Positions 1 through 7,833 of a stretch of DNA of 24,242 bases are shown here, in pieces. This DNA is from Clostridia bacterium. GTDB taxonomy: Bacteria; Bacillota_A; Clostridia; Christensenellales; Aristaeellaceae. The notes beneath the pieces were generated by a model. The model searched no databases, had not been told where the DNA came from, and saw nothing but the letters and a program-made list of their open reading frames with translations. The DNA lies in NCBI GenBank assembly GCA_017464225.1, contig JAFUDW010000089.1, forward strand, positions 1-24,242, read 5' to 3'. Numbering within the stretch: position 1 is the first letter of the stretch; every line of letters begins with the position of its first letter. The position numbers were made by a program, and so were the translations under genes.

Positions 1-400
1 CGGTTAGCGTGTTTGGAATTTCAACATCAAGCCCCAGACTGAGGTCGGCACGCTCAGCGGGCCGAGGATCGCGCAGCAATCCCGAAAAAGCAGGATGACT
101 GCTGATTGAGCTTGCTCAAATCAGACGGCAGCTTGCTTTTTCTTTGGCCTCAGACGGCCTCTTTACGCCAACCCAAAACTAAACTGGCGGAAATCGTTTG
201 TTAGTGAATTTAACTTTGTTCGCCGGGGTGGGTGCAGGGGGCGAAGTCCCCTGCCGCAGGTTTATAAGGGCCGCGGAGGCCCTTATCGTTTCCCGTCCCC
301 CAAAATTTCTGCTGTATGCATAGTGCCGTCCCAAAGCATTTTCAGCGCCTGTCAGCGCATACACTGGAGAGCGGGCGCGAAGCTGCCCGGGGAGGAAACG
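1..400. other. gene-free left end with palindromic modules
   Basis: I see no convincing gene here. The reading frames that cross it lack a ribosome binding site and recognisable protein content. A dyad at 102-124 (CTGATTGAGC paired with GCTCAAATCAG, one bulge) is followed about 10 bases later by a T-rich run, so it may be a terminator for a gene left of the window. Two further hairpins lie at 234-254 and 264-286 and are listed separately. The extension of the next gene's frame back to 323 has no Shine-Dalgarno and is not taken as coding. Confidence 0.5.
234..286. repeat. paired palindromes related to other intergenic hairpins
   Basis: Two perfect dyads lie side by side: GCAGGGG (234-240) with CCCCTGC (248-254), and ATAAGGGCC (264-272) with GGCCCTTAT (278-286). 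The 13-mer at 248-260 (CCCCTGCCGCAGG) recurs in inverted form at 13985-13997. The 11-mer TTATCGTTTCC at 283-293 recurs in inverted form at 12201-12211. These matches suggest a dispersed family of small palindromic elements rather than isolated terminators. Their function is unknown. Confidence 0.5.
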
Positions 401-1216
401 ATGGCGGGAAAAGGATTGAAAACCGTGACCTATAAAACGCCGCGAAGCGGACGGCGCGCCGTGCTTTGCCTGCTGTTGGGAGCGGCGATCCTGGGCGTTT
501 CCTGGCAGGCGCAGGTCAGGCTGGGGATCGCTCGGCCCTTTTCGCTGCGCCAGAAGGCTGCGGCCCGGCAGCAGGATACCAGCCGAAAAAGCCGAGAGAT
601 CGCGCTTTCCGCCCATACGCTCTACGCTTTGCAGCTGGGCGCGTTTACCCAGGAGAGCGCGGCGCGGCAATTGGCGCAGGAGTTCTCCGCCCGGGGCGCC
701 GCGGGATATGTCTATCAGGATGGCGATACTTACCGGGTGCTGGCGGCAGCCTATCCTACCCGGGCGGAGGCGCAGAGCGTGCAGACCAGGCTCAGCGCAC
801 AGAACATCAGCGTCTATATCCACCCTTGCACGCAGGAAGCGCTGACGCTGCGTGCCGGGGGTACGGGCAGTCAGATCGACGCGCTGGGGGAAACGCTGGA
901 TTATTTGGACAGCCTGGAGGGCAAGCTTTACGCGCTGTCCAGCGGCCTTGACGCCCGGACGATGGAGACTGAGGAGGCGCAGGCGGCGCTTCTGTCCGAG
1001 GGCGTCACCTGCGGCAATCTTTCCCAGCGGCTGTCCGCCGCCTTTGCAGGCGATTTGCCCACCAGTCTGTCGCCGCTGAGCGGTCTGCTGGAGGATATCG
1101 CCGCCGACGCCGCGGCGGCCCGGAATGAAAAAGGCGCCGCCCGGATCGGGGCGGCGCTGAAACGATGCCAGCTGACGGTCTTCTTTGGCCTGTTGGCTTT
1201 TGCTGAAGGCATCTGA
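401..1216 (+). CDS. SPOR-domain membrane protein
   Basis: The product (271 residues) has a basic N-terminus, one membrane segment at about residues 20-36, and a SPOR-type domain at about 73-143. That domain begins LYALQLGAFTQESAA and contains YRVLAAAYPTRAEAQ. SPOR domains bind septal peptidoglycan stripped of its stem peptides, so a cell-surface role at division or spore-septum sites is expected. This is inferred from the family. The C-terminal 130 residues (about 144-271) are helical-looking and unrecognised. The start at 401 is chosen because GGAGG lies at 391-395 with good spacing. An in-frame ATG at 323 has no such site. The gene converges with its right neighbour with no base between the two stop codons. 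Confidence 0.8.
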   Translation: MAGKGLKTVTYKTPRSGRRAVLCLLLGAAILGVSWQAQVRLGIARPFSLRQKAAARQQDTSRKSREIALSAHTLYALQLGAFTQESAARQLAQEFSARGAAGYVYQDGDTYRVLAAAYPTRAEAQSVQTRLSAQNISVYIHPCTQEALTLRAGGTGSQIDALGETLDYLDSLEGKLYALSSGLDARTMETEEAQAALLSEGVTCGNLSQRLSAAFAGDLPTSLSPLSGLLEDIAADAAAARNEKGAARIGAALKRCQLTVFFGLLAFAEGI

Positions 1217-2296
1217 TCAATTGGGACGGTTGGGCGGGTTGCACTTATCGCAGGGTACCAGATTGGCGTATTCCGGCTTGGTGATCTCGCTGTACAGGAA
1301 GGTGCCCTTGAGCGGCAGGTATTTAAGGGCCACCTTGCTGCAGTTTTCATTTTTGTGGTAATAGGAGCCGCCGTCGGGATTGTAGTACAGCCTGGTGCTG
1401 GCGTCCACGGTATAGGTGGGCATCAGGGTGATCTGCACGGTGGGCGTCACCTCGGTCTTGATTTCGGTGGCCGAGGACAGCGAGGCTGGATCCACATACC
1501 ATACGCCGTTCACCCGAAGCATCAGCACCTTATATTGATACTGCTGGGGATCGCGGCCTGTGCCCTTGTCGATTAGGGCGATCATATCCAGCGTGCGGGA
1601 ATCGTCGGCCTCGGTGCCGGATGCGCCCTGGATATCATAATCCACCGGGATGCTGGTGCCGCGGATCTTGAATATGGCGTTCTGCGGGTTTTCCTGGGCG
1701 TTGACCCAGCTGGGCACGCAGTAGGACAGCATGGCGTTATAATCCAGGCTCATCCAACTGTTCATGAAGTTTTCCAGCTGGCGCTGGGCCTGGGAGGCGG
1801 CGCTCACCGTGGGCGATGGCGTCACCGTGGGGGCCAGGTTTTGCTGCACGGTGAAATCCTGCACGTCCTTGGCTGTGGTATCCCGGCCGAAAATGGCGGA
1901 ATAATCGTTGCCCTGCGTCTGTACGGCGTCACCGTTCCGGCTGATCATGGGATGGGTGAACCAGAGCGCCGCGCCCAGGGAGACCATCATCAGCGCGGTA
2001 TAGATCAGCGTCATGGTGGTGCGGGCTTGGGGCACAAAGGCGCGCGCCCCCCACATCACCAGCAGCGCCACGGCGGACAAAGCCAGAAAGCACCAATGCA
2101 GTTCGGTATACCGCAGGATCAGCGCAACAACAAAAAGCACAGGCAGCAGCGCGGACATGCATACCTGTAAAAATACAAAGGCGCTGCGCTGCCTGCCGCG
2201 GCCCGAGCGCTCGGGCGGCACACGATAGCCGCCGTCCCGGGCGCGTTTGAGCCCATTCAGCGGCGTGGAAGAGTATTTTCCCCTGCCCTCGCTCAT
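1217..2296 (-). CDS. three-helix membrane protein with His/Cys C-terminal motif
   Basis: The product (359 residues) is unrecognised as a whole. A basic, polar N-terminus of about 38 residues is followed by three hydrophobic segments at about 40-62, 66-86 and 93-113. A Thr/Ser/Pro-rich linker (PTVTPSPTVSAAS) comes next, then a domain of about 130 residues reminiscent of NTF2-like or DUF4878-like folds. The end carries YYHKNENC and, about 35 residues later, VPCDKCNPP. This His/Cys arrangement resembles the small metal-binding tail of Ada-like and some secreted-nuclease C-termini, so zinc binding is plausible but inferred. The start at 2296 is supported by AAGGAGG eight bases upstream. Two upstream in-frame ATGs have no ribosome binding site. 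A strong sigma-A-type promoter lies immediately upstream. Confidence 0.7.
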   Translation of the reverse strand: MSEGRGKYSSTPLNGLKRARDGGYRVPPERSGRGRQRSAFVFLQVCMSALLPVLFVVALILRYTELHWCFLALSAVALLVMWGARAFVPQARTTMTLIYTALMMVSLGAALWFTHPMISRNGDAVQTQGNDYSAIFGRDTTAKDVQDFTVQQNLAPTVTPSPTVSAASQAQRQLENFMNSWMSLDYNAMLSYCVPSWVNAQENPQNAIFKIRGTSIPVDYDIQGASGTEADDSRTLDMIALIDKGTGRDPQQYQYKVLMLRVNGVWYVDPASLSSATEIKTEVTPTVQITLMPTYTVDASTRLYYNPDGGSYYHKNENCSKVALKYLPLKGTFLYSEITKPEYANLVPCDKCNPPNRPN

Positions 2297-2340
2297 CGGC
2301 GCTTCCTCCTTCGTCATTAAAAAGTCATAATTCAATCTAT

Positions 2341-2368
2341 ATTATAACATATCGTAACAAAATGTAAA
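2341..2368 (-). promoter_or_regulatory. sigma-A-type promoter for the three-helix membrane protein gene
   Basis: On the minus strand, TTTACA (2363-2368) and TATAAT (2341-2346) are separated by 16 bases in an AT-rich stretch between dnaX and the gene it would drive. This suggests the membrane protein gene is transcribed independently of dnaX. Confidence 0.65.
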
Positions 2369-2392
2369 CATATTTATTTTGGGAAATCGGCG

Positions 2393-3997
2393 TCAATCGT
2401 TGTCGATCTGCACCCGCTCCCGGCCCAGCGTATCGATAAGCATTTTTTCATCGCGTTCCTGCTGCTCGCGGAGCGATTTTTCGCGCCTGCCGTCGCCTTC
2501 CAGCACAGCTTCAAATTGTGCGGGCGCGCCTCCCTCCTCGGTCAGCAGCCGCTCCATGACGGCCTTGCGCTCGGGGGCGTTGACAAAATCCCGGCTCATG
2601 GCGGCGTCCCGGTTGAATACCAGATGATATACGCCCTGGCTGAATCCGCCGAATTTTCCCTGGCTGATCAGGGCGTAAGCCGCCACGGCCTCCCGGGCCA
2701 GACGCTTGAGCGCGGCGTTCCATACGTCGGCGGGCCTGCGGCCCTCAGGCGTTTCCGTTTCGGTGGGAGCTGCGGAAACAGGGGCGGCCGCTGGCGTTTT
2801 GGACACGGCGGGCTTGGGCGCAGGCGCTTCGGTCTTTTGGATGATCACGCCGTTTTTTTGCAGCTGCTCCAGCCGGTGGGTGAGATCCTCCACCTGGGCT
2901 GAAAGCCCCTCCACATCGGCGGAATCGGCAACGCGGCAGGCCCGCAGGGCAAAGAGCTCCAGCACGGCCCGGGGCGAGGAAGCGTAGCGCGTATCGGCTT
3001 CGGAGCGCATGGCCATTTCCAGCATGCGCAAAAGCCTTGGCAGCGAAATCTCCCGGGATTGCTCCTCATAGCGTCGGGCGTTTTGGCCGGTCATTTCGCC
3101 GGCAGCCCTTGCGCCCAGCTTGAAAGAGGCCAGCTGCCGTACGTGGGCGGCAAAATCCCGCAGGAATACCTGCACGTCGCGGCCCTTCAGCATCAGATCG
3201 TCGATCATGTTCAGCGCTCTGGTGCCATCCGCTGCGGCCAGTGCGGCGGCGAAATCAAACAGAAAATCGCTGTCCGCCGCGCCCAGGGCTTCGCGCACCA
3301 GCTGTTCGGTGAGCTTTTCGCCCGATCCCAGGCACATATCCAGCAGGCTCCAGGCGTCGCGCATGGCGCCGTCCGCCGAGCGGGCGATGAGCATGAGCGC
3401 CGCGGGTTCGGCGTCCTTGAGCTCGGGCATGGCCGTTGTCATGCGGCTGATCATCTGCTCCTCGGTGAGGCGGCCAAAGTCAAAGCGCTGGCAGCGGCTC
3501 AGGATGGTGCTTGGGATCTTCTGGGGCTCGGTGGTGGCAAGGATGAACACCATGTAAGACGGCGGTTCCTCCAGCGTTTTCAAAAGCGCGTTGAATGCGG
3601 CGTTGGAAAGCATGTGCACTTCATCGATGATGTACACCTTGTAGCGGCTGAACTGAGGCGGGTAATCCACCTTTTCCAGCAGGTCTCTGATCTCCTCCAC
3701 GCGGCTGTTGCTGGCGGCGTCCATTTCAAACACGTCCAGCGAGGCGTCGTCCATCAGCGCCCGGCAGCTTTCGCATTCCAGACAGGGATCGCCGTTCACC
3801 GGGTGCTCGCAGTTGATGGCCCGGGCCATAATTTTGGCGGCGCTGGTTTTGCCGGTGCCGTGGCTGCCGCAGAACAGATAGGCGTGGGCGATGCGCCCGC
3901 TGGCCACCTGGTTGCGGAGCGTGCGGATGACGGACTCTTGGCCCACCATCTCGGAAAATGTGCGCGAACGCCATTTGCGGTACAGTGCCTGATACAT
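2393..3997 (-). CDS. dnaX: DNA polymerase III subunit gamma/tau
   Basis: This is the ATPase of the clamp-loader complex that places the DnaN sliding clamp on primed DNA. The 534-residue product begins MYQALYRKWRSRTF, typical of the family. It has a Walker A motif GSHGTGKT at 44-51, the zinc-binding cysteines C63, C72, C75 and C78, the Walker B box IIDEVHML at about 123-130, and the sensor/arginine-finger stretch ILSRCQRFDF. A Pro/Ala-rich linker near 390-420 leads to a tau-type C-terminal domain, so this is a full tau form rather than gamma only. GGAGG lies upstream with rather long spacing (about 13 bases). The gene has its own promoter, divergent from the aldo/keto reductase gene. The common Firmicute neighbours yaaK/ebfC and recR are not adjacent. 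Confidence 0.97.
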   Translation of the reverse strand: MYQALYRKWRSRTFSEMVGQESVIRTLRNQVASGRIAHAYLFCGSHGTGKTSAAKIMARAINCEHPVNGDPCLECESCRALMDDASLDVFEMDAASNSRVEEIRDLLEKVDYPPQFSRYKVYIIDEVHMLSNAAFNALLKTLEEPPSYMVFILATTEPQKIPSTILSRCQRFDFGRLTEEQMISRMTTAMPELKDAEPAALMLIARSADGAMRDAWSLLDMCLGSGEKLTEQLVREALGAADSDFLFDFAAALAAADGTRALNMIDDLMLKGRDVQVFLRDFAAHVRQLASFKLGARAAGEMTGQNARRYEEQSREISLPRLLRMLEMAMRSEADTRYASSPRAVLELFALRACRVADSADVEGLSAQVEDLTHRLEQLQKNGVIIQKTEAPAPKPAVSKTPAAAPVSAAPTETETPEGRRPADVWNAALKRLAREAVAAYALISQGKFGGFSQGVYHLVFNRDAAMSRDFVNAPERKAVMERLLTEEGGAPAQFEAVLEGDGRREKSLREQQERDEKMLIDTLGRERVQIDND

Positions 3998-4107
3998 GCT
4001 GACGCCTGCTTTCCTCCAGAATAGACCCCTGTTGTTTTATGATGGCCGCCGTGCCGAGCCCGGGCCCGGCGATACGGCCAACCGTCCTGCTGGCCGGTTG
4101 CCTTGCC

Positions 4108-4137
4108 ATTATATCATATATGTGCCGTTTGTTGCAA
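4108..4137 (-). promoter_or_regulatory. probable dnaX promoter
   Basis: On the minus strand, TTGCAA (4132-4137) and TATAAT (4108-4113) are spaced by 18 bases. The transcript would have an untranslated leader of roughly 100 bases containing a GC-rich hairpin (GAGCCCGGGCCCGGC region near 4056-4070). Confidence 0.55.
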
Positions 4138-4165
4138 TTTGTTGCTTTTTTTTAGCTGACAAATG

Positions 4166-4174
4166 TGATATACT
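4166..4174 (+). promoter_or_regulatory. possible extended -10 promoter for the AKR-lgt unit
   Basis: TGATATACT (4166-4174) fits an extended -10 element (TGnTATACT) about 35 bases before the aldo/keto reductase start. I see no good -35 box at the normal distance, so the call is tentative. Confidence 0.35.
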
Positions 4175-4207
4175 GAAAGTCAATACCAGGAAAGGACATG
4201 AACAGCC

Positions 4208-5350
4208 ATGCAATACGTACCTTTTGGAAATCTGGGATTCGATATTTCCCGCCTGGGCCTTGGCTGTATGCGGCTGCCCATGACGGAACAGGACGGAAAA
4301 AGCGTAGTGGACGTGCCCCGCGCCGTCGCCCTGATCCGGGCCGCTATTGACGGCGGCGTTACCTATATCGATACCGCCTATCCCTATCACGGCGGCGAAA
4401 GCGAAAACATTGTGGGCCTGGCGCTGCGGGACGGTTACCGCGAGCGCGTGAAGCTGGCCACCAAGCTGCCCTGCTGGGCGGTGAACACCCGGGCCGATAT
4501 GGACAGGATACTGGATGAGCAGCTCAAAAAGCTGCAGGTGCCCTATGTGGACTTTTACCTGCTGCACGCCCTGGGGCGGGAGCGCTGGAACAAGATGAAG
4601 GCGCTGGGTGCGCTGGAGTTCCTGGACAGCGCGGTGAAGGACGGCCGCATCCGTTATCCCAGCTTTTCCTTCCACGACGAGTACGGCGTGTTTGAGGAGA
4701 TCATCAACCGCTACGATTGGTATATGGCACAGATCCAGTATAACTATCTGGATATCAATCACCAGGCGGGGGAGAGGGGCATCGCCCTGGCCAAAAAGCG
4801 CGGCGTGCAGATCGTGGTCATGGAGCCTCTGCGCGGCGGCGCGCTGGCGAAGCCCAGCGCCGATATCCAGGCCATCATGGACGCCTATCCTGAAAAGCGC
4901 AGCCCGGTGGATTGGGCCTTCCGCTTTGTGGGCAATGAGGAGCAGGTGGCCGTGATCCTCAGCGGCATGAGCGATGAAGCGCAGCTCAGCGATAACCTGC
5001 GCATCTTTGACGGCGTGCGCGTAAACGCCCTGACCGAAAGCGATCAGCAGCTGATCGCCAAGCTGCGGGAGGGATACCGCCGCCGTATGCCCATCGGCTG
5101 CACGGGCTGCGAGTATTGCCTGCCCTGCCCCAAGGGCGTGGCCATTCCCCGCAATTTCCGTGCCTATAACGAGTTCAATATGTTCGATAAGCTCGGCGAG
5201 TTCCCCCAGCGATATCAGGAGTTTAAAAAGGACGAGGCCGAAGCCGGCCGCTGTGTGCGCTGCGGCGCCTGCGAAAAGCAGTGTCCTCAGCATCTGCCCA
5301 TCCGCGATTGGCTTCAAACGGTGCATAAAGCGGGAACGGCGGAAGCATAA
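4208..5350 (+). CDS. aldo/keto reductase with C-terminal 4Fe-4S motifs
   Basis: The 380-residue product is an NAD(P)H-dependent aldo/keto reductase fused to a ferredoxin-like tail. The barrel begins PFGNLGFDISRLGLG. The catalytic tetrad can be placed as D55 and Y60 (YIDTAYPYHGGESE), K86 (LATKLPCW) and H120 (DFYLLHALG). The C-terminus carries two cysteine clusters, GCTGCEYCLPCPKG and RCVRCGACEKQCPQ, typical of [4Fe-4S] ligands. This architecture is common in anaerobic Firmicutes, where the substrate is usually unknown. The start codon at 4208 follows AGGAAAGGA at 4188-4196. The stop overlaps the lgt start (TAATG), which implies translational coupling. Substrate and cofactor cannot be read from sequence. 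Confidence 0.92.
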   Translation: MQYVPFGNLGFDISRLGLGCMRLPMTEQDGKSVVDVPRAVALIRAAIDGGVTYIDTAYPYHGGESENIVGLALRDGYRERVKLATKLPCWAVNTRADMDRILDEQLKKLQVPYVDFYLLHALGRERWNKMKALGALEFLDSAVKDGRIRYPSFSFHDEYGVFEEIINRYDWYMAQIQYNYLDINHQAGERGIALAKKRGVQIVVMEPLRGGALAKPSADIQAIMDAYPEKRSPVDWAFRFVGNEEQVAVILSGMSDEAQLSDNLRIFDGVRVNALTESDQQLIAKLREGYRRRMPIGCTGCEYCLPCPKGVAIPRNFRAYNEFNMFDKLGEFPQRYQEFKKDEAEAGRCVRCGACEKQCPQHLPIRDWLQTVHKAGTAEA

Positions 5351-6105
5351 TGCTTTTTATGAGCAACAAGTTATTCGGCGTCGTTTCCATGTACGGCCTG
5401 CTGATTGCCCTGGCCATCCTGCTTGGCGCTGTTTTGTGCCAGCGGGAGGCCAGGCGGCGGGGGCTTCCCCCTGATACGGGGATCGATATGATCCTTTGGG
5501 CCGTGCCGCCCGCTGTGATCGGCGCGCGGCTTTATTATGTTGCCTTCCGCTGGCCCTACTATGCCGCAAATCCCCTGAGCGCCCTGTATTTCTGGCAGGG
5601 CGGGCTGGCGATATACGGCGCGGTGATCGGCGGATTCCTGGGGCTCTGGGCGCTGAGCCGCAGGGCCAGGCTCCCGCTGCTGACGCTGCTGGATATCGCT
5701 GCGCCGCTGGTGATCCTGGGTCAGGCCATCGGCCGCTGGGGCAATTATTTTAACGGCGAGGCCTATGGGCGGCTGGTGGCCGATCCCGCCTGGCAGTTTT
5801 TTCCCGCCGCCGTGTACGCGGACGGCGCTTGGCGTATGGCCACGTTCTTCTATGAATCGGTATGGGACGCCCTGGGCTTCCTCTTCCTTTGGCTGTACCG
5901 CAGGCGGGCCGAGCGGCCCGGCGATGTATTTTTCCGTTATCTGTTATGGTACGGCGCGGGACGGACGGTGATCGAGGGCCTGCGCGTGGACAGCCTGATG
6001 CTGGGGCCTGTGCGCGTATCCCAGGCGCTGAGCGCGCTGCTGTGCGCCGCGGCGCTGACGGTGATCCTGAAAAGAAGGATACAATCAAAAAAGTCTTCCC
6101 GATGA
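5350..6105 (+). CDS. lgt: prolipoprotein diacylglyceryl transferase
   Basis: Lgt moves diacylglycerol from phosphatidylglycerol to the lipobox cysteine of prolipoproteins, the first step of lipoprotein maturation in the membrane. The 251-residue product is rich in membrane segments and contains the family signature GRWGNYFNGEAYG at 128-140 and the WQGGLAIYGAVIGG loop at about 82-95. At the position of the essential His of E. coli Lgt (FHGG) it has Tyr, a substitution I believe is common in clostridial homologues. The C-terminal helix pair contains WYGAGRTVIEGLRVDSL, also typical. The start overlaps the stop of the preceding reductase. ATG at 5359 is an alternative start. A hairpin terminator begins before the stop codon. 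Confidence 0.95.
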   Translation: MLFMSNKLFGVVSMYGLLIALAILLGAVLCQREARRRGLPPDTGIDMILWAVPPAVIGARLYYVAFRWPYYAANPLSALYFWQGGLAIYGAVIGGFLGLWALSRRARLPLLTLLDIAAPLVILGQAIGRWGNYFNGEAYGRLVADPAWQFFPAAVYADGAWRMATFFYESVWDALGFLFLWLYRRRAERPGDVFFRYLLWYGAGRTVIEGLRVDSLMLGPVRVSQALSALLCAAALTVILKRRIQSKKSSR

Positions 6106-6126
6106 TTTGCGTCGGGAAGGCTTTTG
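6091..6126. terminator. bidirectional terminator overlapping the end of lgt
   Basis: A dyad pairs GTCTTCCCGA with TCGGGAAGGC and is flanked by A6 on the left and TTTT on the right, so it can serve lgt on the plus strand and the coat operon on the minus strand. It contains the lgt stop codon (6103-6105), so the last lgt codons form one arm. Confidence 0.7.
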
Positions 6127-6137
6127 GTTTATACTGA

Positions 6138-6452
6138 TTACAGCGTCTGCCGCATCTGCTCGTATTTCTGTTTGGCGGTCTGGATATCCTGGGCGGGAGC
6201 GGGTTTGAGCTGATACCAGCCCTGTCCGTTCATTACCTGGAAGATCTGCAGCTGATCCTGGCCCATCTGCATGAACATATCGTTCATTACGTTGCGCAGG
6301 CCGGGCTGGCTGCCCTCCACCACTTCGGAGGAGATGTTGGACATCAGCGCCTTTTCCTGATAGAGCAGGTCAAAGGCCAATTCCTGGTCGGTCAGCGCCT
6401 GCTGTCCGCCCTGGGCGGCGGTGTTCTGCTGGGTTTTGAAATTGTTCTGCAT
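6138..6452 (-). CDS. CotF-type spore coat protein
   Basis: The 104-residue product contains the hallmark CotF-type region LTDQELAFDLLYQEKALMSN and a Met/Gln-rich second half (NDMFMQMGQDQLQIFQVMNG) ending GWYQLKPAP. Such proteins assemble in the coat of endospores and point to a spore-forming host. AAGGAGG precedes the start with normal spacing. It is the second gene of a two-gene minus-strand unit, 17 bases after the 67-residue neighbour, and ends at a shared terminator with lgt. Confidence 0.85.
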   Translation of the reverse strand: MQNNFKTQQNTAAQGGQQALTDQELAFDLLYQEKALMSNISSEVVEGSQPGLRNVMNDMFMQMGQDQLQIFQVMNGQGWYQLKPAPAQDIQTAKQKYEQMRQTL

Positions 6453-6469
6453 GGTTGCTTCCTCCTTGC

Positions 6470-6673
6470 TTACTGGCAGCCGTTCAGAAAGGCGAACAGC
6501 GCGTCAAACTGCTGGCGGTGATGCTGCGCCACGGTGCTGGCCAGGCCGCGCAGCTGGGCGTCCTGAAACTGGGCGGAATAGCCCTGCGCCACGCGGCAGG
6601 CGGTGGCCAGGTGGGTGAGCTGATCCTCGATGACGGTCAAATCCTTGGTGCTGAGATTGCACTGAGAAGCCAT
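6470..6673 (-). CDS. small hypothetical protein in the CotF operon
   Basis: This is a 67-residue protein without a clear named family. It is helical-looking, with a repeated pattern of Gln, Ala and Leu (ATACRVAQGYSAQFQDAQLR) and a C-terminal Cys. GGAGGG lies just upstream of the ATG. Its position directly before the CotF-type gene, with 17 bases between them, suggests a coat- or spore-associated partner. Many clostridial CotF genes have such a short companion. The function is inferred from context only. The short upstream space shared with the divergent hydrolase gene carries a hairpin at 6713-6728. Confidence 0.7.
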   Translation of the reverse strand: MASQCNLSTKDLTVIEDQLTHLATACRVAQGYSAQFQDAQLRGLASTVAQHHRQQFDALFAFLNGCQ

Positions 6674-6744
6674 ACGGATTCCCTCCTTTTTATTTGGTAC
6701 AGCATCATTATGCCCGCCAGCGGGCGGGTTTATGAGGTGGTTTT

Positions 6745-7833
6745 GTGAAAAAGTGGAAAGCGCGCGCTTACCGCCTGGCGCTGAGCTGCCTGCCCAATCC
6801 CAAGCGGCAGGCGAAGGTTCAAGGCAGCGTGCCCGAAGGAGCCGCCGGCGTGCTGCGCAGGCATCATACCCGGGATGGGGCGGTGGCGCTCTTTGATGCC
6901 CAGGGCGTTACCGGGCTTCTGACCTATGGCGACGTTCAACCCGATACCGCGTACCGCACGGCCTCCATCAGCAAGCACATCACGGCCATGGCGGCCTGGC
7001 GGCTGCATGAAGCCGGGATCATCGATATCGATGCCGATGCGGACGCATTCCTGCTCTGCTCGCTCAGGCATCCCAAAGCGCCCGATACGCCCGTTACTCT
7101 GCGAAGGCTGCTGAGCCATACTGCAGGTATCCGCGACGGAAGCGCTTACGCCGCGGCCTGCTCGCAGAGCCAGCCCCTTGGTCAGGTATTGGCGGCGGAC
7201 AGCCATACGGCGGAGTTTGGCGCTTTTACGTATTCAAACTTCGGCGCGGGCATTGTCGCCTGTGTGCTGGAGGGGATGCTGGGCAAGTCCTTTGAAACGA
7301 TCATACAGGAGGCGGTGTTCGGCCCGCTGCGGATCACCGCCAGCTTTTATCCTCAAAAGCTCACGGGTGAAATCGCCAACGCCTACCGGGTGCTGCCGCC
7401 CTCGGGCAGGCCTGCGCTGGACGCCGCCGCCCGGCGGGCAAGGCCGCTGCCACCGGACGCTCCCGATCCCGAGCGCCATTATCTATTGTCCCAGGGCAAT
7501 CTGTATATTTCCGTGCCGGAGCTGGCCAGGCTGGGAGCAGAGCTGATGCGCGAGCGCTACGCGCCTATGCGCAGGCGTCTGGCGGCGTTTGGCGAGCGGG
7601 ACAGCCGCCTGGACATGGGGCTTGGCACCTTTATTGTGCATGATGTTTGTCCCATGACGCTGTACGGACACCAAGGCCTGGCCTATGGCGCCATGCACGG
7701 GCTGTTTTATGACCCGCAGCGGGGAAGGGGTTTTGCGCTCTTGACCACAGGCTGCTCGGAAGCGCGGGAGGGCGTGCTTTCGGATATCAATATTGCGATG
7801 ATGAGGCTGATCTTTGATGGAAATAGTGATTGA
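6745..7833 (+). CDS. beta-lactamase-family serine hydrolase
   Basis: The 362-residue product belongs to the class C beta-lactamase / penicillin-binding protein-like superfamily. The nucleophile motif SISK is at 74-77 (S74, K77), LLSHTAG at about 122-128, the second motif YSN at 163-165, and a HxG-type third motif (GHQGLAYG) in the last fifth. No signal peptide is evident, so it may be cytoplasmic, perhaps an esterase or peptidase, rather than a secreted beta-lactamase. The start is GTG at 6745, preceded by GAGGTGG. The gene overlaps the start of recX by 17 bases. Substrate is unknown, and resistance should not be inferred. Confidence 0.85.
   Translation: MKKWKARAYRLALSCLPNPKRQAKVQGSVPEGAAGVLRRHHTRDGAVALFDAQGVTGLLTYGDVQPDTAYRTASISKHITAMAAWRLHEAGIIDIDADADAFLLCSLRHPKAPDTPVTLRRLLSHTAGIRDGSAYAAACSQSQPLGQVLAADSHTAEFGAFTYSNFGAGIVACVLEGMLGKSFETIIQEAVFGPLRITASFYPQKLTGEIANAYRVLPPSGRPALDAAARRARPLPPDAPDPERHYLLSQGNLYISVPELARLGAELMRERYAPMRRRLAAFGERDSRLDMGLGTFIVHDVCPMTLYGHQGLAYGAMHGLFYDPQRGRGFALLTTGCSEAREGVLSDINIAMMRLIFDGNSD

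Noticed and set aside
4022..4107. Possible SRP RNA next to dnaX
   Set aside because: Some Firmicutes carry scr near dnaX, but the conserved GGUCAGG...GGAAGCAGC core is absent on both strands. The GC-rich hairpins fit the dnaX leader.
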